Below are positions 1 through 6,932 of a DNA stretch of 11,664 nucleotides, in pieces. The notes under the pieces were generated by a model that worked only from the letters and a program-made list of their open reading frames with translations, made no database searches and was not told where the DNA came from. The DNA is from JACDCY01 sp964350145 (GTDB taxonomy: Bacteria > Gemmatimonadota > Gemmatimonadetes > Gemmatimonadales > Gemmatimonadaceae). The position numbers and the translations under genes were made by a program. The stretch spans positions 1-11,664 of the forward strand of contig CAYGJL010000061.1 of NCBI GenBank assembly GCA_964350145.1. The letters are read 5' to 3'. Position 1 is the first letter of the stretch, and the number at the start of each line of letters is the position of its first letter.

Positions 1-1911
1 CCACCGCTCGACCTCGATCACCAAATTCTGCAGGTCACTCGGATTAACGCCCGGAATGCGCGACGCCTGCGCCAGCGTACGCGGCTGGATGCCCGCGAGC
101 TTCTGCCGCGCCTCGATCGAGAGCATGGTCATTTCGCCGTAGGGAAGATCCGCGTCCAGCTTCATCTCTCCCATGCGCGACATGCGATCCGCGTGCGTCC
201 GCTCGCGCTCGAAGTAGCCGGCGTACTTGATCTCGAGCTCCGCGCTCAGCACGGACTCGGGCACTAGCTCCGCCGCGGCTCCCACGGCGTCGAACAACTC
301 GAACAGCGAGACGCCGTTTCGCTTCGCTACTTCGTTGATCTTCATCGAATGCTTGAGTGGTGTTCCGCCCGCGCGAAGCAGCACCGGGTCTGCCTGGTCC
401 GGACGGATGCTCGTGCTCTCGGCGGCGTCGATCGCGCCGCGAACTTCACCGACGCGGCGCTCGGCCATCGCGCGCTCGTCGTCGGTATACAGGCCGAGCC
501 GTGTCGCGATCGGCGAAAGTCGCTGCAACGCGTTGTCCTGCCGCACCGTCAGGCGAAACTCCGAACGCGAAGTGAACAGGCGATACGGCTCGTCCACGCC
601 CCGCGTCACGAGATCGTCCACCAGCACGCCGATGTACGACGTCTCGCGGCCCAGGACCAGCGGCTCGCGATCCAGCGTGCGCAGCGCCGCGTTCGCCCCC
701 GCGACGACCCCCTGGCCGGCCGCTTCCTCGTAACCGGTTGTGCCGTTGATCTGCCCCGCGAAAAACAGCCCCGGGATAGACTTTGCCTGGAGCGTCTGGT
801 CGAGCTGGGTCGGCGGATAGTAGTCGTACTCGATCGCATAACCCGCGCGGTTCATCCGCACGTGCTCGAGTCCGGGTATGGACCGCAAGATCTCGAGCTG
901 CACGGGCGCGGGCAGTGAAGTGGACAGGCCGTTCACGTACAGCTCAGCGGTGTCATGCCCTTCGGGCTCGAGAAAGAGCTGGTGACTCTCGGCCGCGGGA
1001 AACTTCACGATCTTGTCTTCGACGGACGGGCAGTACCGCGGTCCGCGCGACGCGATTGCGCCGCCGTACATCGCCGACTGCTCGATGTTACGCGTGATGA
1101 TCTCCTTGCCGGCGGCGCCGAGGTGCGTGATCCAGCAGGGAAGCTGCGCGGGATGGCGCGCGACTCCGTTCGACACGCGCGGCTCCGTCCAGAAATGCGA
1201 CCATGAGTAGTCGAACTGATCTATCTCGCTCTCCTGAATAGTGAGCGAGCTGAAGTCCACCGTGCGTCCGTCGATGCGCGGCGGAGTTCCCGTCTTGAAG
1301 CGTGCCACCTGAAGGCCCGCGGTCTCCAGCTGCTCAGCGAGATGCGTGGTCGCCGCGTCGCCCGCGCGGCCGCCGGAGATCTGCGTGGTCGTTCCGATGT
1401 GCATGCGTCCGCGCAGGAACGTCCCGGTTGTGATCACGACTGCCTTCGCGCCGAAGCGTCGCCCTTCGAGCGTCTCGACTCCGCGCACAGAGTCCCCGTC
1501 CATGAGCAGGCGCGCGACGGTGCCCTGAATGGTTTGCAGTCCGCTGTGCTGCTCGAGCAGCGTGCGTGCCGCCCGGCGGTACAGACCGCGGTCGCACTGG
1601 GCGCGGGGGGACCACACGGCCGGACCCTTGCCGCGGTTCAACATCCGGAACTGGAGCGTGGACAGATCCGTCGCGCGTCCCATGATGCCGCCGAGTGCGT
1701 CCACTTCGCGGACGACCGTGCCCTTGGCCACGCCGCCGATCGCGGGGTTGCACGACATCTGTCCGATCGTCTCGAGGGCGCTGGTCACGAGCCCGACGCT
1801 GGCTCCGAGGCGAGCCGCGGCTACCGCCGCCTCGGTACCGGCGTGGCCCGCGCCGACTACGAGCACGTCGAAGTCCTGTTCCGTCATCGCATTGGTGCGC
1901 GCTGCCGCCAT
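1..1911 (-). CDS. mnmG: tRNA uridine-5-carboxymethylaminomethyl modification enzyme MnmG (GidA), 3' end cut by window edge
   Basis: FAD-binding subunit of the cytoplasmic MnmE-MnmG complex, which places the carboxymethylaminomethyl group on wobble uridine-34 of certain tRNAs. Reading the minus strand from ATG 1911 gives an N-terminal dinucleotide-binding motif GAGHAG at residues 20-25, then SCNPAIGG near residue 53, the second conserved cysteine in PRYCPSVEDK, the flavin segment GQINGTTGYEEAAGQG, and the signature DDLVTRGVDEPYRLFTSR. The visible end, RIPGVNPSDLQ, matches the helical C-terminus of the family. All 637 codons in the window are open and the family is about 620-640 residues, so only a few residues and the stop lie beyond base 1. 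An alternative ATG at 1887 (MTEQDFDVLVVG) would also fit, and neither start has a clear ribosome binding site. The gene lies 57 bp downstream of the esterase gene on the same strand. The identification is firm; the exact start is not. Confidence 0.97.
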   Translation of the reverse strand, partial: MAAARTNAMTEQDFDVLVVGAGHAGTEAAVAAARLGASVGLVTSALETIGQMSCNPAIGGVAKGTVVREVDALGGIMGRATDLSTLQFRMLNRGKGPAVWSPRAQCDRGLYRRAARTLLEQHSGLQTIQGTVARLLMDGDSVRGVETLEGRRFGAKAVVITTGTFLRGRMHIGTTTQISGGRAGDAATTHLAEQLETAGLQVARFKTGTPPRIDGRTVDFSSLTIQESEIDQFDYSWSHFWTEPRVSNGVARHPAQLPCWITHLGAAGKEIITRNIEQSAMYGGAIASRGPRYCPSVEDKIVKFPAAESHQLFLEPEGHDTAELYVNGLSTSLPAPVQLEILRSIPGLEHVRMNRAGYAIEYDYYPPTQLDQTLQAKSIPGLFFAGQINGTTGYEEAAGQGVVAGANAALRTLDREPLVLGRETSYIGVLVDDLVTRGVDEPYRLFTSRSEFRLTVRQDNALQRLSPIATRLGLYTDDERAMAERRVGEVRGAIDAAESTSIRPDQADPVLLRAGGTPLKHSMKINEVAKRNGVSLFELFDAVGAAAELVPESVLSAELEIKYAGYFERERTHADRMSRMGEMKLDADLPYGEMTMLSIEARQKLAGIQPRTLAQASRIPGVNPSDLQNLVIEVERW

Positions 1912-1968
1912 GCGACGGAATCTAGGCGGTTTCGTATTCCGGTTTAGTGTCGTGAGCTATCGGGCATG

Positions 1969-3720
1969 TCAGTACCGCCAGCTGGCGAGGTCCGCCCCGG
2001 CAGGAGCCGTCGTTAACATCCGCTCCACCGCCCACGGCAGCACCATCTGCGGGTAACGCAGGCGCGAGTATGCATTGGCACGCGTGTGATCCCCGTTCCA
2101 GCAGTGCTCGGCGCGGTCGCCGTAGTCCACTACCGCTTCGGCCGGAGGATCTGCCGAGCGCAGAAAATCTTCCACCAGATAGACCGCGTTGTTCAGGTAG
2201 TAGTTGTCCATGTCGCCTACGTAGATCCGCAGCTTCCCGCGCAGCTTGGGGCCGAGCGTCGCCCAGTCGCGCCGCAGGATGTGCGCGAGGTCGTAGTTCT
2301 CGCGCCAGTATGCGGCCACTGAATGGTCGATCTCGCCGGTGAGCTTATTCCATATCGGCTTCGGATAGCCGTCGTGGCCGACGGGTGAATAAACCGATTC
2401 CCACACGTCCCACTGGTCGCCCGAGCGGCTGCGTGTGCCGAGTGCCAGCTCTCTGTGATTCGACTGCTCGAGCGTCGTCAGGAGATGGCCGAGGTAGTTG
2501 CGCTGACCGGGACGCGGCACGCGCTTGAACGGACCGTCGCGGTAGTAGGCGTTGGAGTCCGCATAGATGTTGACCACGGTGTACGCGCGAAAATCAATCG
2601 GGTCCGGGCAAGCGACCCACGCGCCGTTGTACTTCTCCGGATAGAACAGCTGCACGGCCATCGCTTCCCAGCCACCCGTCGAGCCGCCGAAGGTGAATCG
2701 CGCCCAGCCCTGGCCGATGCCGCGAAAACGGCGCTCGATCTCGGGGATCAGCTCGTACTGAATCGCGTCGCCGTACGGTCCGTTGTTCGCCGAGTTGACG
2801 GCGTAGGAGTCGTCGTAAAATGGAGTGGCGTGCTGAATCTCGATCAACAGCGCGCGCGGGAATCCGGGCCCGGTCCAGTCTCGGTAGAACTGCCAGGCGT
2901 GCTCCTGCTGGATGCGGTTGTAGCCTCGCAGGTTGAAGCGGGCGCTGAAGTCGGGCGCGAGAGTGGTGTCGGGCGGTGTCTCGCGCCATCCGCCCAGGCT
3001 GGCCGGAAAATGGCCGTGAAAGACCATGAGCGGATAGCGCGCGTTGGGATGCTCGTTGAATCCCCACGGCAACAGCACCCACGCGGCTAGGTGCATGTCC
3101 CGTCCCCAGAACCGGGACAGCCGTTCGCTGCGAATCCGCACGTACTTCACGTAATCGGTTTCCTGTCTCGCGAAGTCGGCGACCGGCGGGATCTCGTTGT
3201 CCAGCGTCAGTCGTACGACGTCGCTCGCCGCGGGATCGAACGTGACGGCGCGCGGCGTCGAGTACAGGTTGCCCGGTTTCCGGCTCCATTGCTGTCCTTC
3301 GCCCATGTCGGGCGGGAGCTTCACCACGTGCCCGTCGCTGCGACGGAACGTCTCGTACCGGTTGATGAGCGCCTGCACGCGGTACGTGCCGCGGGGCACG
3401 CCGGCGAGCGACCGAAGGGGATAGCCGAACGCGCTGGCATCCACTGAGCGCGTCTCTCCAGGTTTCCAGCCATCCACGTCGACGCCGAAGACTTGCTGCG
3501 TGCCCGGCGCGTCGCTGATTTGGAAACGCGGCTCTCCCGCTGTGTCGGCGGAGATGAGCAACAGCAGTCGGCCGTCCAGCGGCCCGCGACTTCGCTTGGC
3601 CGGGAAAGTGATCTCGAAGCGCAGGCTCGGCGGGGCACCCGTGATCTGCGCACTGCTGGGACGGGTCACCGCGACGAGCAGGAGGATGGACAGTGCCGCT
3701 ACGCGAGCGAGGGCGCGCAT
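1969..3720 (-). CDS. Secreted putative esterase, alpha/beta-hydrolase fold
   Basis: A 583-residue exported protein. Residues 1-24 form a signal peptide (MRALARVAALSILLLVAVT, then PSSAQ with probable cleavage after SSA). Residues about 30-180 look like a beta-rich accessory domain. The hydrolase domain begins near residue 210 (WVLLPWGFNEHP, MVFHGH). The nucleophile elbow is GGSTGG with Ser347. Candidate acid residues are Asp503 or Asp505 in YVGDMD, and the likely catalytic histidine is His545 in WNGDH. The layout resembles Fes/esterase-D-type putative esterases, but the substrate cannot be read from sequence. The ATG at 3720 has GGAG six bases upstream (3727-3730), which supports this start. 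It lies 59 bp downstream of the DinB-family gene, with a small hairpin in the gap, so it may have its own promoter or be the tail of the same operon. The fold call is strong; substrate unknown. Confidence 0.85.
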   Translation of the reverse strand: MRALARVAALSILLLVAVTRPSSAQITGAPPSLRFEITFPAKRSRGPLDGRLLLLISADTAGEPRFQISDAPGTQQVFGVDVDGWKPGETRSVDASAFGYPLRSLAGVPRGTYRVQALINRYETFRRSDGHVVKLPPDMGEGQQWSRKPGNLYSTPRAVTFDPAASDVVRLTLDNEIPPVADFARQETDYVKYVRIRSERLSRFWGRDMHLAAWVLLPWGFNEHPNARYPLMVFHGHFPASLGGWRETPPDTTLAPDFSARFNLRGYNRIQQEHAWQFYRDWTGPGFPRALLIEIQHATPFYDDSYAVNSANNGPYGDAIQYELIPEIERRFRGIGQGWARFTFGGSTGGWEAMAVQLFYPEKYNGAWVACPDPIDFRAYTVVNIYADSNAYYRDGPFKRVPRPGQRNYLGHLLTTLEQSNHRELALGTRSRSGDQWDVWESVYSPVGHDGYPKPIWNKLTGEIDHSVAAYWRENYDLAHILRRDWATLGPKLRGKLRIYVGDMDNYYLNNAVYLVEDFLRSADPPAEAVVDYGDRAEHCWNGDHTRANAYSRLRYPQMVLPWAVERMLTTAPAGADLASWRY

Positions 3721-3740
3721 GCAAAGCTCCGCGAAGATGG

Positions 3741-3758
3741 GGATTGTACCGACAATCC
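3741..3758 (-). promoter_or_regulatory. Hairpin overlapping a -10-like box upstream of the esterase gene
   Basis: A perfect 7-bp inverted repeat (GGATTGT, loop ACCG, ACAATCC) sits in the 59-bp gap between the DinB-family gene and the esterase start. There is no T-run on either side, so an intrinsic terminator is doubtful. Read on the minus strand, the second arm contains TACAAT, five of six matches to a sigma-70 -10 box. No good -35 hexamer lies 16-18 bp upstream. It could be an operator over a weak promoter, a terminator without a T tract, or chance. Confidence 0.3.
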
Positions 3759-3779
3759 TGCAGGCGAGCAGCTACGGCT

Positions 3780-4292
3780 TCAAGATCCGGGCAGTCTCTC
3801 CGACCAGCTTGGGCCCAGGATCCGCGCCAGGTGGTGCTCGAGATGGTCGACGTAGTCCGACATGAAGTAGTCGAGTGTCGCCTGATCGGCCCGAGTAGGA
3901 GCGTGCATGGCGATCTCGGCGAGATTGTGCCGCGCGTGGACGCGAAGCCGAACGTCGTCCGGCACGGCCGCCATGACGGACGCGATATGGCGGTTGAACG
4001 CGCTCCAGAGATTCAGGAGATCGGACCAGACGGCGTCCTGGTACCGCTGGAGCTCCACCCAATCGTCCTGGGAGTATCCCGGAAAGACCAGGTCATCCTG
4101 CCAGCCCGCGCGGACGAACCGTTGATGGTTGTTGCTCGCCGAATCGATCAGGTGTCCGAGCAGCTGCCGGGGAGACCACTTGCCCGGTGCAGGCGGGCGC
4201 GCTGAGTCGTCCTCGCCGATCGCGCGAAGCAGCGGCTCCGCGCGGGCTATCGTCGCCCGCAGCCGGCGGGCACACTGGGGCTCGGCTCTCAT
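3780..4292 (-). CDS. DinB-family protein (four-helix, probable metal-binding)
   Basis: A 170-residue cytoplasmic protein of the DinB/YfiT-like superfamily. Members are four-helix bundles that usually bind a divalent metal through three histidines; some are thiol-dependent transferases in low-GC Gram-positives and actinobacteria. The first helix motif GKWSPRQLLGHLIDS (residues 37-51) supplies His47. The C-terminal YVDHLEHHL (147-155) supplies the HxxxH pair His150 and His154, so the metal triad is intact. Length is typical for the family. The ATG at 4292 lies 16 bp after the VOC gene stop. No strong ribosome binding site precedes it, so translational coupling is likely. The family call is good; the actual substrate is unknown. 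Despite the name, this is unrelated to DNA polymerase IV. Confidence 0.85.
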   Translation of the reverse strand: MRAEPQCARRLRATIARAEPLLRAIGEDDSARPPAPGKWSPRQLLGHLIDSASNNHQRFVRAGWQDDLVFPGYSQDDWVELQRYQDAVWSDLLNLWSAFNRHIASVMAAVPDDVRLRVHARHNLAEIAMHAPTRADQATLDYFMSDYVDHLEHHLARILGPSWSERLPGS

Positions 4293-4308
4293 GCCGGGTG
4301 TCGGAGAC

Positions 4309-4662
4309 TCAGGCGGGCGGGCCGATCACAAAGATCGTGTTACCGAACGGATCCGTCACGCCGAAGGTGCGAGCGCCCCACTCTTCGTTCGTCGGCGTGC
4401 GGACGATCTCCACTTTCTCCCGCCATTCTTCGTAATAGGCATCGGCGTCGTTTACGTGCAGCGACGCGCACGCATTCCGGCCGTGGCCGGACATCGGGCA
4501 ATCGATGGTGAGAGCGATCGTGCCACGCTCCAATCCCATGATCCCGTCTTTGCCGTTCTCGGTGGCCTCGAAGAGGACGCTGAACCCCAGCTTGCCAACG
4601 TAGAACTCCTTTGCGGCGGCGATATCGTCGCCGGGAAGGATGGGCACCGCTCGTTCCATCAT
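4309..4662 (-). CDS. VOC-family (glyoxalase/bleomycin-resistance-like) protein
   Basis: A protein of 117 residues with a single vicinal-oxygen-chelate domain: an N-terminal MMERAVPILPG strand, a helix around AAAKEFYVGKLGF, and the C-terminal DPFGNTIFVIGP hallmark. Such domains bind a metal or sequester small hydrophobic ligands, usually as dimers. The composition recalls bleomycin-binding-like members, but no specific ligand can be claimed. I chose the ATG at 4662, five bases after the stop of the upstream gene. A TTG at 4689 would add nine residues and overlap that gene, and neither start has a clear ribosome binding site. It lies in a tight run of minus-strand genes, with the DinB-family gene 16 bp downstream. 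Confidence 0.85.
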   Translation of the reverse strand: MMERAVPILPGDDIAAAKEFYVGKLGFSVLFEATENGKDGIMGLERGTIALTIDCPMSGHGRNACASLHVNDADAYYEEWREKVEIVRTPTNEEWGARTFGVTDPFGNTIFVIGPPA

Positions 4663-4667
4663 GCCGT

Positions 4668-5240
4668 TCAGGGACGACGCTCGCGGCAACCGAAACGGTC
4701 CCCGTGAAGCACGCCGGCGGTACGCGCGGCGCTCCAGATGCTGGGGCTCTGGGACCGCCCGGGCGAGAAGCGGAATGCAAAGACATCGTCGCGATTCGTG
4801 TATCCTCCCTGACCGGCTCCGCCTGGGCAGTCCAAAGTCACGATCGTGATGACTTGAACGCGCGCCGTGTCGTTGCTGACCGTCAGGTCATGGATCGTCA
4901 GCTCATAGATGACGCTGTCGCCGGGCACCACCGGCCGTGCGCGCAGCACGGTACGTAGATGTGTTTCGATTGCGGGCCAATTCGCACCGGTACTTGGAAA
5001 GCTCATCTTCCATGGCCGGGGAGTCGGATCGATGGCGGCGTCCAGCACGTTGTGCGAGAGCTTGGCGATGATGTAAACGAGCAGGGGCCGCCATGCGGCG
5101 GAGTCCGGCTGTATCTCGCCCAAGCGCAGGCGGCTCGCCGCCTGCGCGTCGATTCTCTGATGAGGCAACGCCAGCGTCAAGCTGAGTCCGACACAGAGCC
5201 AAAACTTCCAACGCCGTTCCGTATCGTGTTCACGCCGCAC
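4668..5240 (-). CDS. Small secreted protein of unknown function
   Basis: I do not recognise a family. The 190-residue product begins with a basic stretch (RREHDTERR), a hydrophobic core (WLCVGLSLTLAL, about residues 14-25) and a probable signal peptidase site after IDAQA (residue 34), so export is likely. The mature part has a helix-like region RPLLVYIIAKLSHNV and a strand-like region YELTIHDLTVSN followed by ARVQVITIVTLDC. There are two cysteines in the mature part, at about residues 138 and 185, which could form a disulfide. I chose the GTG at 5240 because GAGG lies seven bases upstream and because it puts the signal peptide at the N-terminus. An upstream extension to 5351 would bury the signal. 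It overlaps the zinc-ribbon gene by 11 bp, which suggests coupled translation. The last 30 residues are of low quality and could reflect a frame error. Confidence 0.6.
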   Translation of the reverse strand: MRREHDTERRWKFWLCVGLSLTLALPHQRIDAQAASRLRLGEIQPDSAAWRPLLVYIIAKLSHNVLDAAIDPTPRPWKMSFPSTGANWPAIETHLRTVLRARPVVPGDSVIYELTIHDLTVSNDTARVQVITIVTLDCPGGAGQGGYTNRDDVFAFRFSPGRSQSPSIWSAARTAGVLHGDRFGCRERRP

Positions 5241-5547
5241 GAGTCCGCCTCGCCTGATTGTTGGACTGCAAGCCAGCCTGATCGTTGGCGGCTGCGGCGG
5301 GAAAGGGCAAGGGAGTGGTGCGGCGCAGGCGGTGCAGGCCGTGCCAGTCACATTCGTAACACCAACTCGAGCGGAACCACGGCATGACCTTCAGCGCCCC
5401 GCGCGACTCGACGCGCCGCGTCTCGGCGTCGCAGCACGGGCAGCGATCACCATCGGGAAGAATCCAGAGAAACACCACGGTCGCGGCGATCACCCGGACG
5501 ACGAACAGTCCGCCGAACAACGCGATGAATAGCGCCGCGTCCGACAT
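5230..5547 (-). CDS. Small membrane protein with a zinc-ribbon-like cysteine cluster
   Basis: A 105-residue protein. Residues 4-30 form one strong membrane segment (LFIALFGGLFVVRVIAATVVF). It is followed by a cytoplasmic or periplasmic cysteine region with C36PCC39 and, 24 residues later, C63YEC66. The CxxC...CxxC spacing fits a zinc ribbon, with Cys38 as an extra thiol. The tail after residue 76 is Ala/Pro-rich and probably disordered. The ATG at 5547 lies three bases after the NfeD-like gene stop with no clear ribosome binding site, so coupling is likely. The 3' end overlaps the secreted-protein gene. Function is unknown; the cysteines could bind metal or respond to redox. Confidence 0.65.
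   Translation of the reverse strand: MSDAALFIALFGGLFVVRVIAATVVFLWILPDGDRCPCCDAETRRVESRGALKVMPWFRSSWCYECDWHGLHRLRRTTPLPFPAAAANDQAGLQSNNQARRTRAA
5248..5251 (-). promoter_or_regulatory. Ribosome binding site for the small secreted protein
   Basis: GAGG on the minus strand, seven bases before GTG 5240. It lies inside the 3' end of the zinc-ribbon gene and is the reason for choosing this start rather than an upstream one. Confidence 0.5.
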
Positions 5548-5550
5548 GGC

Positions 5551-6093
5551 TCAGAGGCGCGGCTCCACCGACGCCCAGGCCTCGACGAACGCGACGTCGC
5601 CCTTCTGTTGATCTATCACGACTTCCGTTCCCGCCGCGATCGGCTTGCCGTCGAGGCTGTGCGCCTCCACCGAATGGTGATGCCCGTTGAGCGTGTACTC
5701 GATTCTGCCGGGCTTCGTCGGAGCGATGTCCTTTACGACGATGGCTATGTGTCCCTGAATCAGCTCCTGCAGCTCATGCGGATCTTCCAGTGGCGCGCGC
5801 AGCGCCCACTTGGCGAGTAGCAAAGTCATCCCCGCGTACGCCGCCACACCCGATAGCGCGGCGACCAGCAGCTGCGCTGGGAACCCCATTCCGCTGTAGC
5901 GCGAGAGCAGATAGCCGACCGCCCCAAATGCGATCAGCGCCATCCCGAACACGGGTAGGTTGACCCATGCGAGCGGGCGCTTGATCTCGTCGCCCGTGCG
6001 CTTCTCCACTCCGCGCAGCATGGCGAACACGGCGAGCACCAGGCCCACGATGAAGGCGGCCGTAAAGAACCAGACTGCCAGCGTCATCGTCAT
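5551..6093 (-). CDS. NfeD-like membrane protein with C-terminal OB-fold domain
   Basis: A 180-residue inner-membrane protein. It has three probable membrane segments (about residues 5-27, 44-64 and 72-97), then a soluble beta-rich domain at about 110-177 with GHIAIVVKDIAPTKPG, RIEYTLNG and AAGTEVVI. This matches the OB-fold of NfeD-type proteins, which usually work with a stomatin/SPFH partner in membrane organisation. No stomatin gene is in this window, so the partner must be elsewhere or absent. The start is ATG 6093, forming a four-base ATGA overlap with the stop of the hydrolase lipoprotein gene, so translation is coupled. The alternative TTG/GTG extension to 6135 adds a polar, non-conserved leader and was rejected. 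Family assignment is fairly confident; the role is inferred. Confidence 0.75.
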   Translation of the reverse strand: MTMTLAVWFFTAAFIVGLVLAVFAMLRGVEKRTGDEIKRPLAWVNLPVFGMALIAFGAVGYLLSRYSGMGFPAQLLVAALSGVAAYAGMTLLLAKWALRAPLEDPHELQELIQGHIAIVVKDIAPTKPGRIEYTLNGHHHSVEAHSLDGKPIAAGTEVVIDQQKGDVAFVEAWASVEPRL

Positions 6094-6932
6094 CTGCCGA
6101 GATGTGTGCGGAACCAGGAAATGGTCTCCGGCCACGCGGCGCGCGCCGCGGCGAGGTTCTTCCCTTCACGGCCGTCCTGTTGCCGCAGGAAGCCATGACC
6201 GGCTCCTTCATAAAAGGTTGGGCGATACGTCTTGCCCAACGCCTTCATCGCGGAATCGGCCGCCGGAACAGTCGCGTTGACGCGCGCGTCGTCGCTTCCG
6301 TACAACCCCAGCACCGGAGCGCGGACCGACACGAGGCGTCCCGGCTGTGGCGATGTTCCGTAGTACACGACCGACGCGCCCAGGCTCGGTGAGCGGACCG
6401 CGTGCTCGAAGGAGACCGCTCCGCCCCAGCAGAATCCAACGATCCCGTAGCGCGGCGCGGCGGCTGGCAGACGCATCGCGTACTGCGCGATCGCGGAGAT
6501 CTGACGGTGCACGTCGTCCATGTTCAGTGTCTGGATGGCCGCCCTCGCTGCCTGCCCGTCGGGATTCTCCGGCGATCCGGGCACGTTCTTCATCGTCAGG
6601 AAATCCGGCGCGACCGCCACGAATCCGTCGGCCGCGAGCTGGTCGGCAACACTGCGGATCCACGGCGAGAGCCCGAAGATCTCGTGCACGACTATCACGA
6701 CCGGGGCTTTCGTCGTGCGCTCCGGGTACACGACCCACGCCCGCACGCTGTCACCAGGTCCCGTGGACACCGTCACCCATTCGCCGTGCCGCGGAGACGA
6801 TGTCAGCTGCGTGGATGCTTCCGCAGCTCCCGGTGCGTGGCCGGCGTGCTCGTCCACGACGGCAGGGGGCGCGCTCACGCATGCCGTGAGAGCAAGCAGA
6901 GGCACGGCGAGCTTTGTCGCGACGGTCTTCAT
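6090..6932 (-). CDS. Dienelactone-hydrolase-family lipoprotein
   Basis: A 280-residue protein with a lipoprotein signal. The basic start MKTVATK is followed by a hydrophobic core and the lipobox LTAC, with Cys18 as the lipidated residue. A His/Pro/Ala-rich linker (about 22-50) leads into a dienelactone hydrolase domain. The Cys-Asp-His triad is visible: Cys168 in GFCWGG, Asp214 or Asp215 in YGSDD, and His246 in GAGHGF. Glu84 in VHEIFGL corresponds to the glutamate that holds the cysteine in Pseudomonas DLH. The enzyme likely hydrolyses lactone-like or ester substrates at the membrane, but its real substrate is unknown. The start is fixed by AGGAGAG six bases upstream of ATG 6932 and by a four-base ATGA overlap with the YheT-like gene. 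Downstream it overlaps the NfeD-like gene in the same way. Confidence 0.92.
   Translation of the reverse strand: MKTVATKLAVPLLALTACVSAPPAVVDEHAGHAPGAAEASTQLTSSPRHGEWVTVSTGPGDSVRAWVVYPERTTKAPVVIVVHEIFGLSPWIRSVADQLAADGFVAVAPDFLTMKNVPGSPENPDGQAARAAIQTLNMDDVHRQISAIAQYAMRLPAAAPRYGIVGFCWGGAVSFEHAVRSPSLGASVVYYGTSPQPGRLVSVRAPVLGLYGSDDARVNATVPAADSAMKALGKTYRPTFYEGAGHGFLRQQDGREGKNLAAARAAWPETISWFRTHLGR

Noticed and set aside
349..918. Plus-strand open frame of 189 codons in the mnmG region
   Set aside because: Antisense to conserved MnmG segments that read continuously on the minus strand.
2455..3090. Plus-strand open frame of 211 codons inside the esterase region
   Set aside because: Antisense shadow of the esterase, whose signal peptide, serine elbow and ribosome binding site are convincing.
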